64,000 nucleotides of DNA from Asterias amurensis (Eukaryota > Echinodermata > Asteroidea > Forcipulatida > Asteriidae). Positions 45,201 to 55,124 of the stretch are shown here, piece after piece (the stretch's first letter is position 1; each line of letters opens with the position of its first letter). A program made the translations under genes and the position numbers. The notes below the pieces were generated by a model. The model was not told the origin of the DNA. It searched no databases and saw only the letters and a list, made by a program, of their open reading frames with translations. The stretch is taken from the NCBI RefSeq assembly GCF_032118995.1, contig NC_092653.1:24261202-24325201 (forward strand), given 5' to 3'.

Positions 45201-47335
45201 ATATTCTGTGTACTTATTGTTTGCTATTTGTGTGTTGCATATTAAAACATCTGTTTCACTGAACTTGAAACTTTCATGTTTTAAATTCTCAGAAAGTGTG
45301 CATTTTTTTTTAACCTCATCGTATGTTCGTGACATTGGCATTTTTACATCAATATATAAATGGTTTTATATTGATTTTACTTTTTTTTTATCAACATGAA
45401 ATGGTTTCACATGCCAATTGCTTTTACAAATGTTATTGCTATATTTTAAATGTGTTTAAACTCATTGTCTCTGTGTATTGCATACATTATGGATTTATAT
45501 TTGTTGTGATATTCCTAACCATATTCACATGTAGAATGTCCTCATTTTATTTATTGAATCAAACTTGATAACTAATGCATCTTAAATTCCCAGATCGAGA
45601 TGCATTGAAATGAATTGCACATGGGGTGGTGAAATTTTATAGTTTCATTATTTCTGTCAGTATTTATACATTACATTTCTTTTATGTTGCTTTAACTGCG
45701 TCCTTTATTAAAAAAGTATTAGGCCTATTTAATCTTATTAGCGATTGTTCAGTATTAGGAAGCTGAAGAACATTTCCATTATTTTATTAAGTTTAAATTT
45801 ATGAAAAATATAGGCCTAGATGTATGGAATACAATTTCTGTAATTTCTTATGTTTTTTATATCAGATAAGTGTAGTTCTATAAAGATTTTACAATGTGTC
45901 GCTGTAACAAAATGCTTAAATATTGTAGTAAATGTCAATTTCTGAAACTCTTTTTTTATGAAACTGAGCCTCCTTTAACCAGTACACATGACATGTTTGT
46001 TCGCAGGGGCCCAGCAAATGCGAGAGGGTAGTATGATGGACTTTGAGCCAGGGAGTGGTCCACCACCAATACCCAACATGGACGACTTCGATGGTGCCGT
46101 CTTCAGAGAGCCACCACCACCATATTCGTAAGAGTTAAAAAACTACTTCAGTAGTTACTGTAACTTTTCTACTGTGACTAAAAAGTTGCATCCCCTGGTT
46201 GCCACTTCTTAGGCTACATGTATATCATAGACTTGGGTGTGGTCCCTGGCTACATGGCAGTTTTTACAGTTGTATGGCTTCTGAAAACTGGCAACAAGAT
46301 ATTGACAAAATAGGGAGACCGCTATCGTAGGGCTAGATACACTGTAGGTCAGTTGGTAGAGGTGGTTTTTATTTACATGCCAAAAAAAATAATCAAAAGA
46401 GTGGAAATGGATTCTAGATAGAACAAAATCCACAAGGCTACTCAGCGATTCAACACTGTAGGTTGTTCATCAAATCTCGGAACTGCATTTTGATTATTCC
46501 TTTTTTTTTTCTTCTTCTTTTCTTGTCTTTAGATTTTTAAAAGATGAGCGTCACATTCCAGTAGAACAACCTCCGCCTTACATTTCCACGGTGGGTCTCC
46601 AAATGGATATCAACAGAAATCGTGACAGGAGGAGCAGTTTCCTTCAAAACAGCGACGCCATGGCTCTACTGGAGGGCTCCGTCAGCTCTGAACCAAACAC
46701 ACCCACACTCGTTACAGGTACAGATTTTCTTAGAGAATAAACAGCAGTCAGGTTGGCGTAACTAAAGTAAAGTCTGTCCCTAGCCAAGATGGCTGATCAG
46801 GCTGATGTTAATAACCTTGGCATAGTGACTGGGAATACTAGTATTCCAGCTTGACAGAATGCCAGTCCATGGCAGTTTACTCCCCATCTCTCACAGTTAC
46901 CCATTTGTACTCCTGGTTGGAGAGAAGCAGTTATGATAAAGTGCCTCTAAGGATTGACCAGGCCAGGATTCGAACCCACATTCTGTAAATCACATAATCT
47001 TGATTCCACTGCCCTAGACTACTCCATGGGTTGGAGTAGTTGTGTCTTTCCCCACTTTCCACCTCTGGGACCCCAATTCTAATCCCACCATAGAGACTAT
47101 GTGGATTGGGTTTTCAGTCCCTACCTGAGTGTGGGTTTCCCTGGATTAATTCTCTATTTCCCTTCTTGTAGGTGTTCCAGTAATTCTACCTAGCCCCCCT
47201 GCCTACACCAGCAGTACTGAAAACAGCAATGTGTCGTCACCTCAGACAGAGCAAAGCACTCCAGGGGGAGAAAGTTCAGTTGTCACAACGCCCTCTCATC
47301 ATATGATACTACCATCCATCAACACTACTGTGTGA
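42271..47335 (+). CDS. DGCR2: DGCR2/IDD-like single-pass membrane protein (C-type lectin + VWC), 8 exons, complete
   Basis: Exons: 42271-42316, 42853-42948, 43061-43483, 43878-44108, 44736-44855, 46007-46127, 46533-46717, 47172-47335. They join in frame at GT/AG sites into 461 codons. The ATG is the first after an in-frame TGA at 42247. Residues 1-27 are a signal peptide. Residues 48-188 are a C-type lectin domain with six cysteines (51, 64, 81, 159, 178, 186) in the long-form pattern; the WND and EPN/QPD calcium-sugar motifs are absent. Residues 189-265 are a ten-cysteine von Willebrand C domain (CTSCRC and CCEYIC). A membrane helix spans about 274-293, followed by a basic stop-transfer stretch. 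The cytoplasmic tail has three PPxY motifs (342, 359, 416), typical WW-domain ligands such as for NEDD4-type ligases. This order matches vertebrate DGCR2, a putative adhesion receptor at the plasma membrane, except that no LDL-receptor class A module lies between signal peptide and lectin domain. Identity is by domain order and tail motifs. Confidence 0.87.
43570..43740 (+). repeat. Repeat family E copy in DGCR2 intron 3
   Basis: CCTTGCAATTCACTCTTGAA and ATGAGGAAAATG match 37620-37745. Confidence 0.6.
43739..43845 (+). mobile_element. MITE family A 3' fragment next to DGCR2 exon 4
   Basis: TTACTCCTTACTCAAGTAAG then TTACCAATAGTGTCCAGTGC, the right end of MITE A. Its last base is about 33 bp before exon 4. 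Confidence 0.75.
44330..44552 (-). mobile_element. MITE family B, copy 2
   Basis: GACCCTTTCCATGAAATATA at the left and ATATTTCAAGGGAAGGGTC at the right. In DGCR2 intron 4. Confidence 0.85.
44905..45055 (-). repeat. tRNA-derived SINE family S2, copy 1
   Basis: AGCACTGTATACTCAGTACT, then GGTGGGATTCGAACCCATGA (B box, minus) and TTTGCAATGCTAGAACA. Same family at 56155-56460, 59190-59320 and 61625-61790. In DGCR2 intron 5. Confidence 0.7.
45060..46000 (+). other. Rest of DGCR2 intron 5
   Basis: AT-rich intron with three partly similar stretches (TTTCATGTTTTAAATT, then AGTGTGCATT), suggesting an old tandem duplication at 45060-45420. No exon seen. Confidence 0.4.
46890..47045 (-). repeat. tRNA-like SINE remnant in DGCR2 intron 7
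   Basis: A minus-strand B-box (GGATTCGAACCCACATTCTG) and ACTCCATGGGTTGGAGTAGT where the head would begin. Degenerate. Confidence 0.45.
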
Positions 47336-48106
47336 AACAGACTTCTTGTATTAACGTTAGCACAAATGTTAATAATGTAAAGCTGAGTGGAGAAGTTTTT
47401 TCTTTGTGTCCTTCACACTAACTTATGACATCCTTATTGCTTTTGTGTTCAAGTCATAAACCAGGTGGCAGGATGCATACAAAGTCAATAGGATAGAAAT
47501 ATCTATAATTTAAAATTTTATTTGTTAATTATTTAAGTAGATTGACTTTATTTTTTTGTATTGATGTAAAGTTTTTGTCAGTAGAGCTGTCAGTAGCTGT
47601 AATAAGGACACTGACGCTAATAATTCTTGCATTATTTTGCGGGTCTGAGACCACTGAGGACTGGTTTTCTACTCTATGTATGATCTGGGACCACTGTGCT
47701 CTATTAACTTTTATTACAAATACAGGTAAAACCAAGATGTGCACCACACTTTATAGCACAGGGATATTGGCTTCCCATTACCCTAAAGCTGCTTTAAACA
47801 AAAAAGGCCAAAATAGTACATCCTTTTTATTTTAACCAACTCACACCTATTATTTCCATGTTATTACAGTTCCAAACAGTGGACAATACTTTTATAACTC
47901 GATCAACACGTTTTTGATTACAATACTTGATTATAATACCTGAATGTGGTATACCTGATTGTGGTGGTGTACCTGATGAAGGTGATATATCTGATTTATA
48001 CCCGATTACATGTATTGCGGTGTAATAGTGGTGTACCTGATTACAATACCTTACGTTAATACCTGATTGTGGTGGTATACCTCATTATGGATGTTAGTGC
48101 TATACC

Positions 48107-48345
48107 TGGGCCCAATTTCATAGAGCTGCTTCAGCAAAAGCACAAAAATAGCTTGCTTATTTTAAACATGTTACTGGCAAAAATTTCTTGCCATGTACTT
48201 TGCTTGTGACCAATATTTAGCTGTTGTTTACTTAGCATAACAATTGAGCGGAGTCTTAGCCGGTAATCTGATTTTACAAAGCAAAGGTTTTTTTGCTTTT
48301 AAAAGCAAAATTTTTTGCTTAAGCAGCTCTATGAAATTGGGCCCT
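48107..48345. mobile_element. MITE family D, copy 4
   Basis: GGGCCCAATTTCATAGAGCT and AGCTCTATGAAATTGGGCCC are the ends, perfect inverted copies. Confidence 0.9.
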
Positions 48346-48354
48346 GATTGTTAT

Positions 48355-48534
48355 AGGGAGGTTTCACACGCAAATGGATACGCATACGCAAACATTTAGC
48401 TATCCGTAACCTACCTACATGTAGCAAGCAGGTTATCAGTGTCGTCTGCACGTATAGCGGATAGCGAGTAGCGTATGACGTCATACGTATCCGTCGCACT
48501 AACCGTATCTGTTCGCATGCGAAACCTCCCTAAT
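48355..48534. mobile_element. MITE with AGGGAGGTTTC ends (about 180 bp)
   Basis: ATAGGGAGGTTTCACACGCA at the left; GCATGCGAAACCTCCCTAAT at the right. The interior is enriched in CGTATCC and GGATACG motifs. Confidence 0.85.
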
Positions 48535-48565
48535 ACCTCGAGGTGGTACATGTATACCTGACAGG

Positions 48566-48843
48566 GGTCGAAATTAAGTGTATTTCCATGGTAGTCAGCA
48601 GGGCTAGTGACCAATAATTTTTAGTAGCCCTGATTAGATTTTGGTAGCCCGAAAGACACATTATGTCTCGCGTCACGGCTCAAACTTTACAATACACCAA
48701 TAACATAGTTCTTTATTGTTTGTGATGATGATTTCTGCATTATTTTTCCACTAGCCCGTCGGGCTATCAAACTGGAAAAATGAGTAGCCCGGCTGTAAAT
48801 CTGGTAGTCCCGGGCTAGCGGGCTAGTGGCAATTTCGACCCCT
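48566..48843. mobile_element. hAT-like MITE with CAGGGGTCGAAAT ends (about 278 bp)
   Basis: CAGGGGTCGAAATTAAGTG at the left and GGCAATTTCGACCCCTG at the right; the interior carries repeated TAGCCCG motifs. CAGGG ends are typical of hAT elements. CCTGA flanks both sides and may be part of a target duplication. Confidence 0.75.
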
Positions 48844-48997
48844 GCCTGATTATGGATGTATAATAGTGGTCTACCTAATTATAATACCTGATTATGGATG
48901 TCGAGGTATAGGCCTACCTTATTATAGATGTATAATGGTAGTATCCCTGATTATATGACATGAAGGTGGTATACACTGATTAAAGGTTGTACATTAT

Positions 48998-49222
48998 GGG
49001 GCCAATCACATAGAGCTGCTTCAGCAAAAACTTGCTTAAGCATGAAAATAGCTCGCTTATTTTACACATGTTACTGGCCAAAATTTCATGCCACATACAT
49101 TGCTTATGACTAGTATTTAGCTGCTATTTACTTGGCATAACAATTGAGTGGAGTCTTGGCCGGTAATCTGATTTTACTAAGCAATGAATTTTGTGCTTAA
49201 GCAGCTCTATGAAATTGGGCCC
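48998..49222. mobile_element. MITE family D, copy 5
   Basis: GGGGCCAATCACATAGAGCT at the left and AGCTCTATGAAATTGGGCCC at the right. Internally close to copy 4 (TAACAATTGAGTGGAGTCTT). Confidence 0.88.
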
Positions 49223-49615
49223 TGGTGGTCTGTAGACAACTCTGACATGAATGGCATAATATATGATTGTCAATCAAACAGTCATTCACATCGGATGTAA
49301 ATAACTAGTAAATAGCAATCTCTAACAATTTTATAATGCACTATTATCTCACAATGAATTTCTTACTCGGAATTTGTAAAAATTAAAACTGCTGTAATTC
49401 CTTTCTCCCCTCAACTTTTGTTTTGTTTTATTAATAGTGCTTTTGGTGTTATGTTATTCTTTGTTAAAAAAAAATAGCATCATATTTGTCTTTCCACTTG
49501 TTAAGCTTGTAAGATTTTGAAAGCGTGTACAGTATTTAGTATTTTTGGTTGCATTTAATTTATGTTGAGGGAAGAACTATCAATAGTTTTTGGAATAATC
49601 GATATAGATTGAAGC

Positions 49616-49621
49616 AATAAA
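49616..49621 (+). terminator. Candidate DGCR2 polyadenylation signal
   Basis: A canonical AATAAA lies about 2.3 kb after the DGCR2 stop, just before a MITE at 49653. It would imply a long 3' UTR that includes the MITE cluster at 48.1-49.2 kb. An earlier non-canonical signal is possible. Confidence 0.25.
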
Positions 49622-49652
49622 TCAATACAAGGCTTGAATTTTACCAATCTAT

Positions 49653-50036
49653 TAAAGGCAGTGGACACTATTGGTGTTTTTCAAAGACTAGTCTTCTCAC
49701 TTGGTGTGTCTCAACATATGCATAAAATAACAAACCTGTGAAAATTTGAGCACAATTGGTCATCAAAGTTGCGAGATAATAATGAAAGAAAAAACACCCT
49801 TGTCACACGCAGTTGTTTGCTTTCAGATGCTTGATTTCGAGACCTCAAATTCTAAACTTGAGGTCTCGAAATCAAATTCGTGTAAAATTACTTCTTTCTC
49901 GAAAACTACATCACTTCAGAGTGAGCCGTTTTAACAGTGTTTTATACTATCAACCTCTCCATATTACTTGTTACCAAGTAAGGTTTTATGCTAATAATTA
50001 TTTTGAGTAATTACCACTAGTGTCCACTGCCTTTAA
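49653..50036 (+). mobile_element. MITE family A, copy 5
   Basis: TTAAAGGCAGTGGACACTAT and AGTGTCCACTGCCTTTAA are the ends, complete. Confidence 0.9.
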
Positions 50037-50039
50037 GCC

Positions 50040-52260
50040 CCCCTTACCTTACCTTAGCAACTGCCTATAGCAACAGAAATCTAGCACCAGTGTAACCTAA
50101 CCAAGGCTGGAAAAAAAAGTAGTCTGGTTCCTTTTCAGTGCAATGAATACAATATGTTACTGTTGTGGATATACAGGGAACATAACCAAGATGGTACACA
50201 TGTAGCACAATAGAATGCTTTCAGTAACCGGGGTACAGGCATCTTGCTAGGCGGTATGAGCACAATCAAAATGGTACTTGAGTTGTAATTTGATTACATG
50301 TTCGAGTTCTGTGTACATTATAAGTACTACATGTACAACACTTTTGTGTGCACATTGCCTCAATGCAAGTGGATGAAATGTGCCCTATAATATTGTAATG
50401 CGTGCGAGACAGACAGTGATCGAGTTTATGCGGTGTGTTATTGGATGCTCTAGAACACATACATGTAGGTTGCTTTTCATGTATCATGTTCCACCAGACG
50501 ATGATGATGTAGCGCCATTTTGTACAGTGTTGTTCTAGACTGATCCCTGCTGAAAGGGGGCGTGTGATCTTGTTCCGAGTGTATTGTTCTCGAGTTGTGT
50601 TCTCATTGTCGGGTGCGTGTGAACACTGCGCTCGGGCCAAGAACACACCGCCGGAACTCGGCCAGTATACATGTATTGTCCATCAGCCGAAAATAGTTAC
50701 AGTTTTACTCGCTAAAGTCATTCGCATACAATAATTATGATAAAACTAAAAACAACCGGCAGTTGCTTAGTTAGGGTTTGTAGCTGGGTAGGGCGAGTGT
50801 GGGTGTTGTACTCATGTTGTAATGATTAAAGAAAGTGTAAATTCATAACGTATTATGCTATTAACACTGGGTCAAAGGTTGGGAGGCATAAAGTGTACAT
50901 AAAGTGGAAATAATTTTTTTTTTTAACTAATCGATCAATTTGAAAGTTTAGAGCATGTAGACAAAAAACAGGCATATCTCTAAAGCTTTTGCAGCTGCTC
51001 TTATAATAGTAAATGTATAAATCATTGAGGAAAAGGGAGACTTTCATAAATCAGTTATTTAGTTGCCAGTCAATAAATCCTAGACTTCATTTCAAATAAT
51101 GAGTTCACGGTTAAGACTGCAGTTATGTTCTCTTCATCAACAAACCAAAACACAGCAATATAAAAACGTCTGCCTATAAAAAAAAACATTAATCACATTC
51201 AAGCCAATACTAAATAAATCCTTGTATGTACTTTCTTTATTAATTTTGTGACCATCTACTGTATATCTATGTACTTGTGCATGTATTTGACGTCTACGAT
51301 GTATATCAATCCCATAGACGCCATTGTTATCGGCAACTTGGGTTTTGCCTTTGAGCTGTGTCCAAGCTTTTTAACTTCTCTATGCAGCTAAATGGTTCAC
51401 CAACTAATCATCAAAAGACATTCATTGCCATGTAATTCATGAATAATGCAGGAATAGTGGTGTATTACATAATAAAAGCATAACTATAGAACTTGTTCAA
51501 ATTGAGGGGTCATTCACAATTATCATTTTCATGACTGTAATTCGTATGCTTGGGAGGAGGGTTGTGAAAACTGAAAGAAATTAAATAGATCTAAAAAATA
51601 TGTTTTTGATAAGTATTTTACTTTCAAATGCAGGCAAGAGCTGCCCTCATACGGATAGTGTGATTTGATATTATTAAGCTCACAGGGTTAAAATTATTGA
51701 ATTAATTATAGTTCCATCAAAAGGACCTTAAAAATGTATAATTGTTAAACAAAATCAACTATTTCTTTTCTTGAACCTTAGCACTGTAAAGTTTTTTTTT
51801 CTCTTCAGAAATAGTTAATTGGATTAAATAACCATGTTAGCTGTGGGCTAAAAGGTCACTTGGACAATTTTCCATTGTTTTGGGTTTGAGGGATTATAGT
51901 TGAACAATGTTTATTTGTTATAGATTTATTTTATTTCTATCTTAAAAAATGCAGACATTTTGCTTTCATTGTTAAAAAATAAATACATTGTTGAAACTAT
52001 ATAGACAAAAATAGTCCTTGGTTGGTCTGGCACTATAAGGGTTGTAAGATGTTAGCTTTTGTGAATACAGACTGTACTTGCATCGACTAATTAAAGTTTG
52101 ATTAGTAGTATTGTAGAATAAGTTGTCATTGGCCTTTGATTCCTGGTAGTCATTATCATAAAGACCCTTTTGTTATGAATTTGCAGATCAGAAATAATAT
52201 CCTCATTCTGTTTAGACATCACAAGCTCAAATTGTTTTCCCTTTCACTTACATCATCATA
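50040..52260. other. Intergenic, no gene recognised
   Basis: Between DGCR2 and MIOX tails. A frame of 126 codons on the minus strand (50266-50646) has no recognisable domain or neighbouring splice signals. The rest is AT-rich. Confidence 0.5.
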
Positions 52261-52264
52261 AAGT

Positions 52265-52745
52265 CACAAGACACTTAACTGAATGGGACATAAAGCCGAT
52301 GGTCCCATGTGTTGTGTAATGCACGTTAAAGAACCCAGGGGCCAATTTCACAAAGAGTTAGGACTTGTCCTATCTCCAGTTAGGACGAGTAACTCTTCCT
52401 AGCTTAGGATTAATCTTGAGGTCTGCATGCTACAGTGCAGGGTTGGGACTCGTCCCAAGTCCTTAAGATTAGTCTTAAGTTAACAAGAGTTTTGTCAAAT
52501 CGACGGCAGTGCACTTATTGTATAAAGGAGAAGGGGCTCGCCTCGGTGTTCCTGCTAGGATTAATCTCGCGTTAGGACGAGTAACCCGTCCTAACTTCAA
52601 TGGGTTCAATGCGTCCTAACGTCTTGGATACAGAACTTAAATCGTCCCAAGTCCTAAGATTAATTCTAAGTTAGGAAGAGTTTGGTGTAATCGTCGGCTG
52701 GTCTATTAGGCTGCATATTGCGCCACAGCACCTTGTAAACCATTA
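52265..52745 (+). mobile_element. SINE family S1, copy 3, with two nested palindromic inserts
   Basis: The central domain (GAATGGGACATAAAGCCGAT, GTTAAAGAACCCAG) is broken at about 52340 by an element starting GGGCCAATTTCACAAAGAGT. It resumes at about 52508 (GTGCACTTATTGTATAAAGG). It is broken again at about 52553-52700, then ends TGCGCCACAGCACCTTGTAA. Both inserts carry GTCCTAAC and TTAGGACGAG motifs. Confidence 0.8.
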
Positions 52746-52749
52746 ATTG

Positions 52750-55120
52750 ATGCTACAAAGGAATAGGTCTCATACTTCAATATGTAGCTCCACATACCTT
52801 GCAGGAAATAATACTGACCGCTTTGATATAAGAATCAAGTATTATTATTATTATTATAAACACATGCACTTATAGTATATGACTTCAGCATCGGCAACAT
52901 GTACAAAGGATCTTAAAAATAACGATCACTGAAATTATTGTTTTGTACAAAGAGAACTCACAACAAATCCAAGCAATTATGAAAATTGTCAATTAACTTT
53001 TATTCAGTTTTAAGGTTCTGTGTACTACTTTATCCATTACCCTGCTATAAGCAATTACCAGTATTTTAAATATTCTTTTTACGATCTAAAAATGTTAATA
53101 ACCAATAACTATTCCAATATTTAACAGAAATCATAAAGGGCCGGTGTTCATTTTAAACTTTTTTCTTATGACTCCAATGACCGATTGAGCTTACACTTTC
53201 ACAGTTATGCATCTGAACCTGCTGCCTAAAAAGGCGCTCTACACAATAACTGACTCACAAAATGCCTAAGAAATTTAATGGATTGACGTTTTGACCATAG
53301 CGGAGTCAAGTAGTGTTTGAAACTTTGCATGGTGGTTATCTGATATTGTAAAGGTTTGCGGTAACACCATGTAATGATAATCTCTTATTGACCCATTTCA
53401 CCTGACGTCATCATCAGAAAAATCTTGAATGTGCCATACTGGTGGGCAATTTCACTGTGCGTTTTCATACATTACGCTATGCATTGAGTATGCTGTGCGT
53501 TATGCAGTGAAGTGTGCGTTTTAGGCGACGCGGCGTTAATACACGTAAACCTAACTGCCCACCAACATGGTGAGCGTGGCACCAGTCGCCGCATGTGATA
53601 CGCGTGCAAGGGGTCAATAGCAGAGTCTCACTCATAGGCTAAATGCCTTTACCCATTTTTTGCATTTATACCATTGTATGTCCTTTTGGTATGTAAACAG
53701 TTTGCAACAGCTAATCTTATTGGCTAACAAAATGGCACAACCTGAATAAGATCAAATAGGCATACCTTTTAGGGCAGTACCACAGTTTTTATTATTTTAT
53801 GTAAAACTGTTCCAAACAGTTCAAATCAGAATTGTTTGCTAGTGATAACACAATTTAATTCTCAATTAATACTTAAGTTAAATATACAAAAAAATATGAT
53901 TAACAAATTTCCTGGATTAATAGCAAGTCAAATCAAAAAATAAATTATCACTCTTTAAAAGTTTGTGGTTTAGTAGGTAAAGCAGAATCACTGAAAACCC
54001 TTAGAAAAATGGCTATAAACAAATCAACATATACATGAAAGCATGGCTATAATTGCATTGTGCCGAAACATAATAAAAGTGCAGTTAGGTAAATAACTCT
54101 AAAACCAAGTGAGCTTTCCCTTTCGTTTATTAAAAGCATTTGTTCAGACATTTGTATAAGACCTTTCCTTTCTCGTAAAAACTTTTAACCACTGACCAAA
54201 GCTCAAGCAAGTTTCCATGCATGGATGCAATAACATGCCCCTGGTTGGCAAAGAATGAAGTTATGACGCAGCAAGAAAGGTCCTTACAATTTCTACGACT
54301 TTTTTGTTGTTACTTGCATGTACATTTCATACTAACACCATGTACGAATTTTGCATCACAAAAAAAGATTGAGTCTTTCTGTCTCTTCAAAAAGTGCAAT
54401 ATAATATTTTGGCAAATTATGGCTAAATGTAATTTTGTTCTTTGTTTCATATACTTATACACGCTATTTAATCTTAACACAGCCTCTTGAGGAACAACAC
54501 TTGGGGATTATTTCCTAATATCCCCATCCAGAAAACTAGTCCTGTGTTAAAGATATAGAGTCATACTTTGCTTATGGTAATGACCCCAAAAAGAATTTGC
54601 GAAATTTTGATTTTAGGTCTACCTACAAAGGGTTGCAATGGTAGTAAGCATCCTGTGAAATTATTTCCTCTTAAACGCCCTAAATGTGGATGGACTTTAC
54701 ATGATCTTGATGGAAACACTATGACTCTCAACAAATGGACACTGTACTCAACTGAAACTTTCACAGTTGACTTTCGTTTTACTTTTCTTGATAACTTTGC
54801 TTATAAATCAAAAATAAATTGATAAAAACCTTCAATAGTTTATCTGGAACTACATGCCACAATTTTAGAGCTGGAGTTTTTAATAATTAAATAAGTTTCT
54901 CAGAAACTATATTTCAAAATATCACTCAAAAATTTGTAGTTTATAGTTTATAATTTCAGATTTAAAAAATCCAACCTCAACCTTAAGTTAATCAATATAC
55001 AATCGTTATCAAAAAGTTAGTTTTGTTAAAAATTTACACATGATATAGAAAAGCATTGATTGTGCTTAGAACAGGGTCGGGATTTCCGTACACCGGTGGG
55101 ATTAACCAGGTTCACATTAA
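52750..55120. other. Intergenic, 3' flank of MIOX
   Basis: AT-rich. An (ATT)n stretch is at 52842-52857. No further exon of MIOX or another gene was recognised. Confidence 0.5.
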
Positions 55121-55124
55121 ACAT

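Larger units (their letters stand above)
47880..49000 (+). repeat. Degenerate CCTGATTATGGTGGTATA minisatellite, host of several MITEs
   Basis: Short units such as ACCTGATTGTGGTGGTATAC recur from 47900 to 48105, at 48535-48560, and from 48846 to 48995. Three different inverted-repeat elements separate these blocks. Confidence 0.75.

Noticed and set aside
50266-50646. 126-codon minus frame
   Set aside because: No domain, no neighbouring exon or promoter cue, composition like the spacer.
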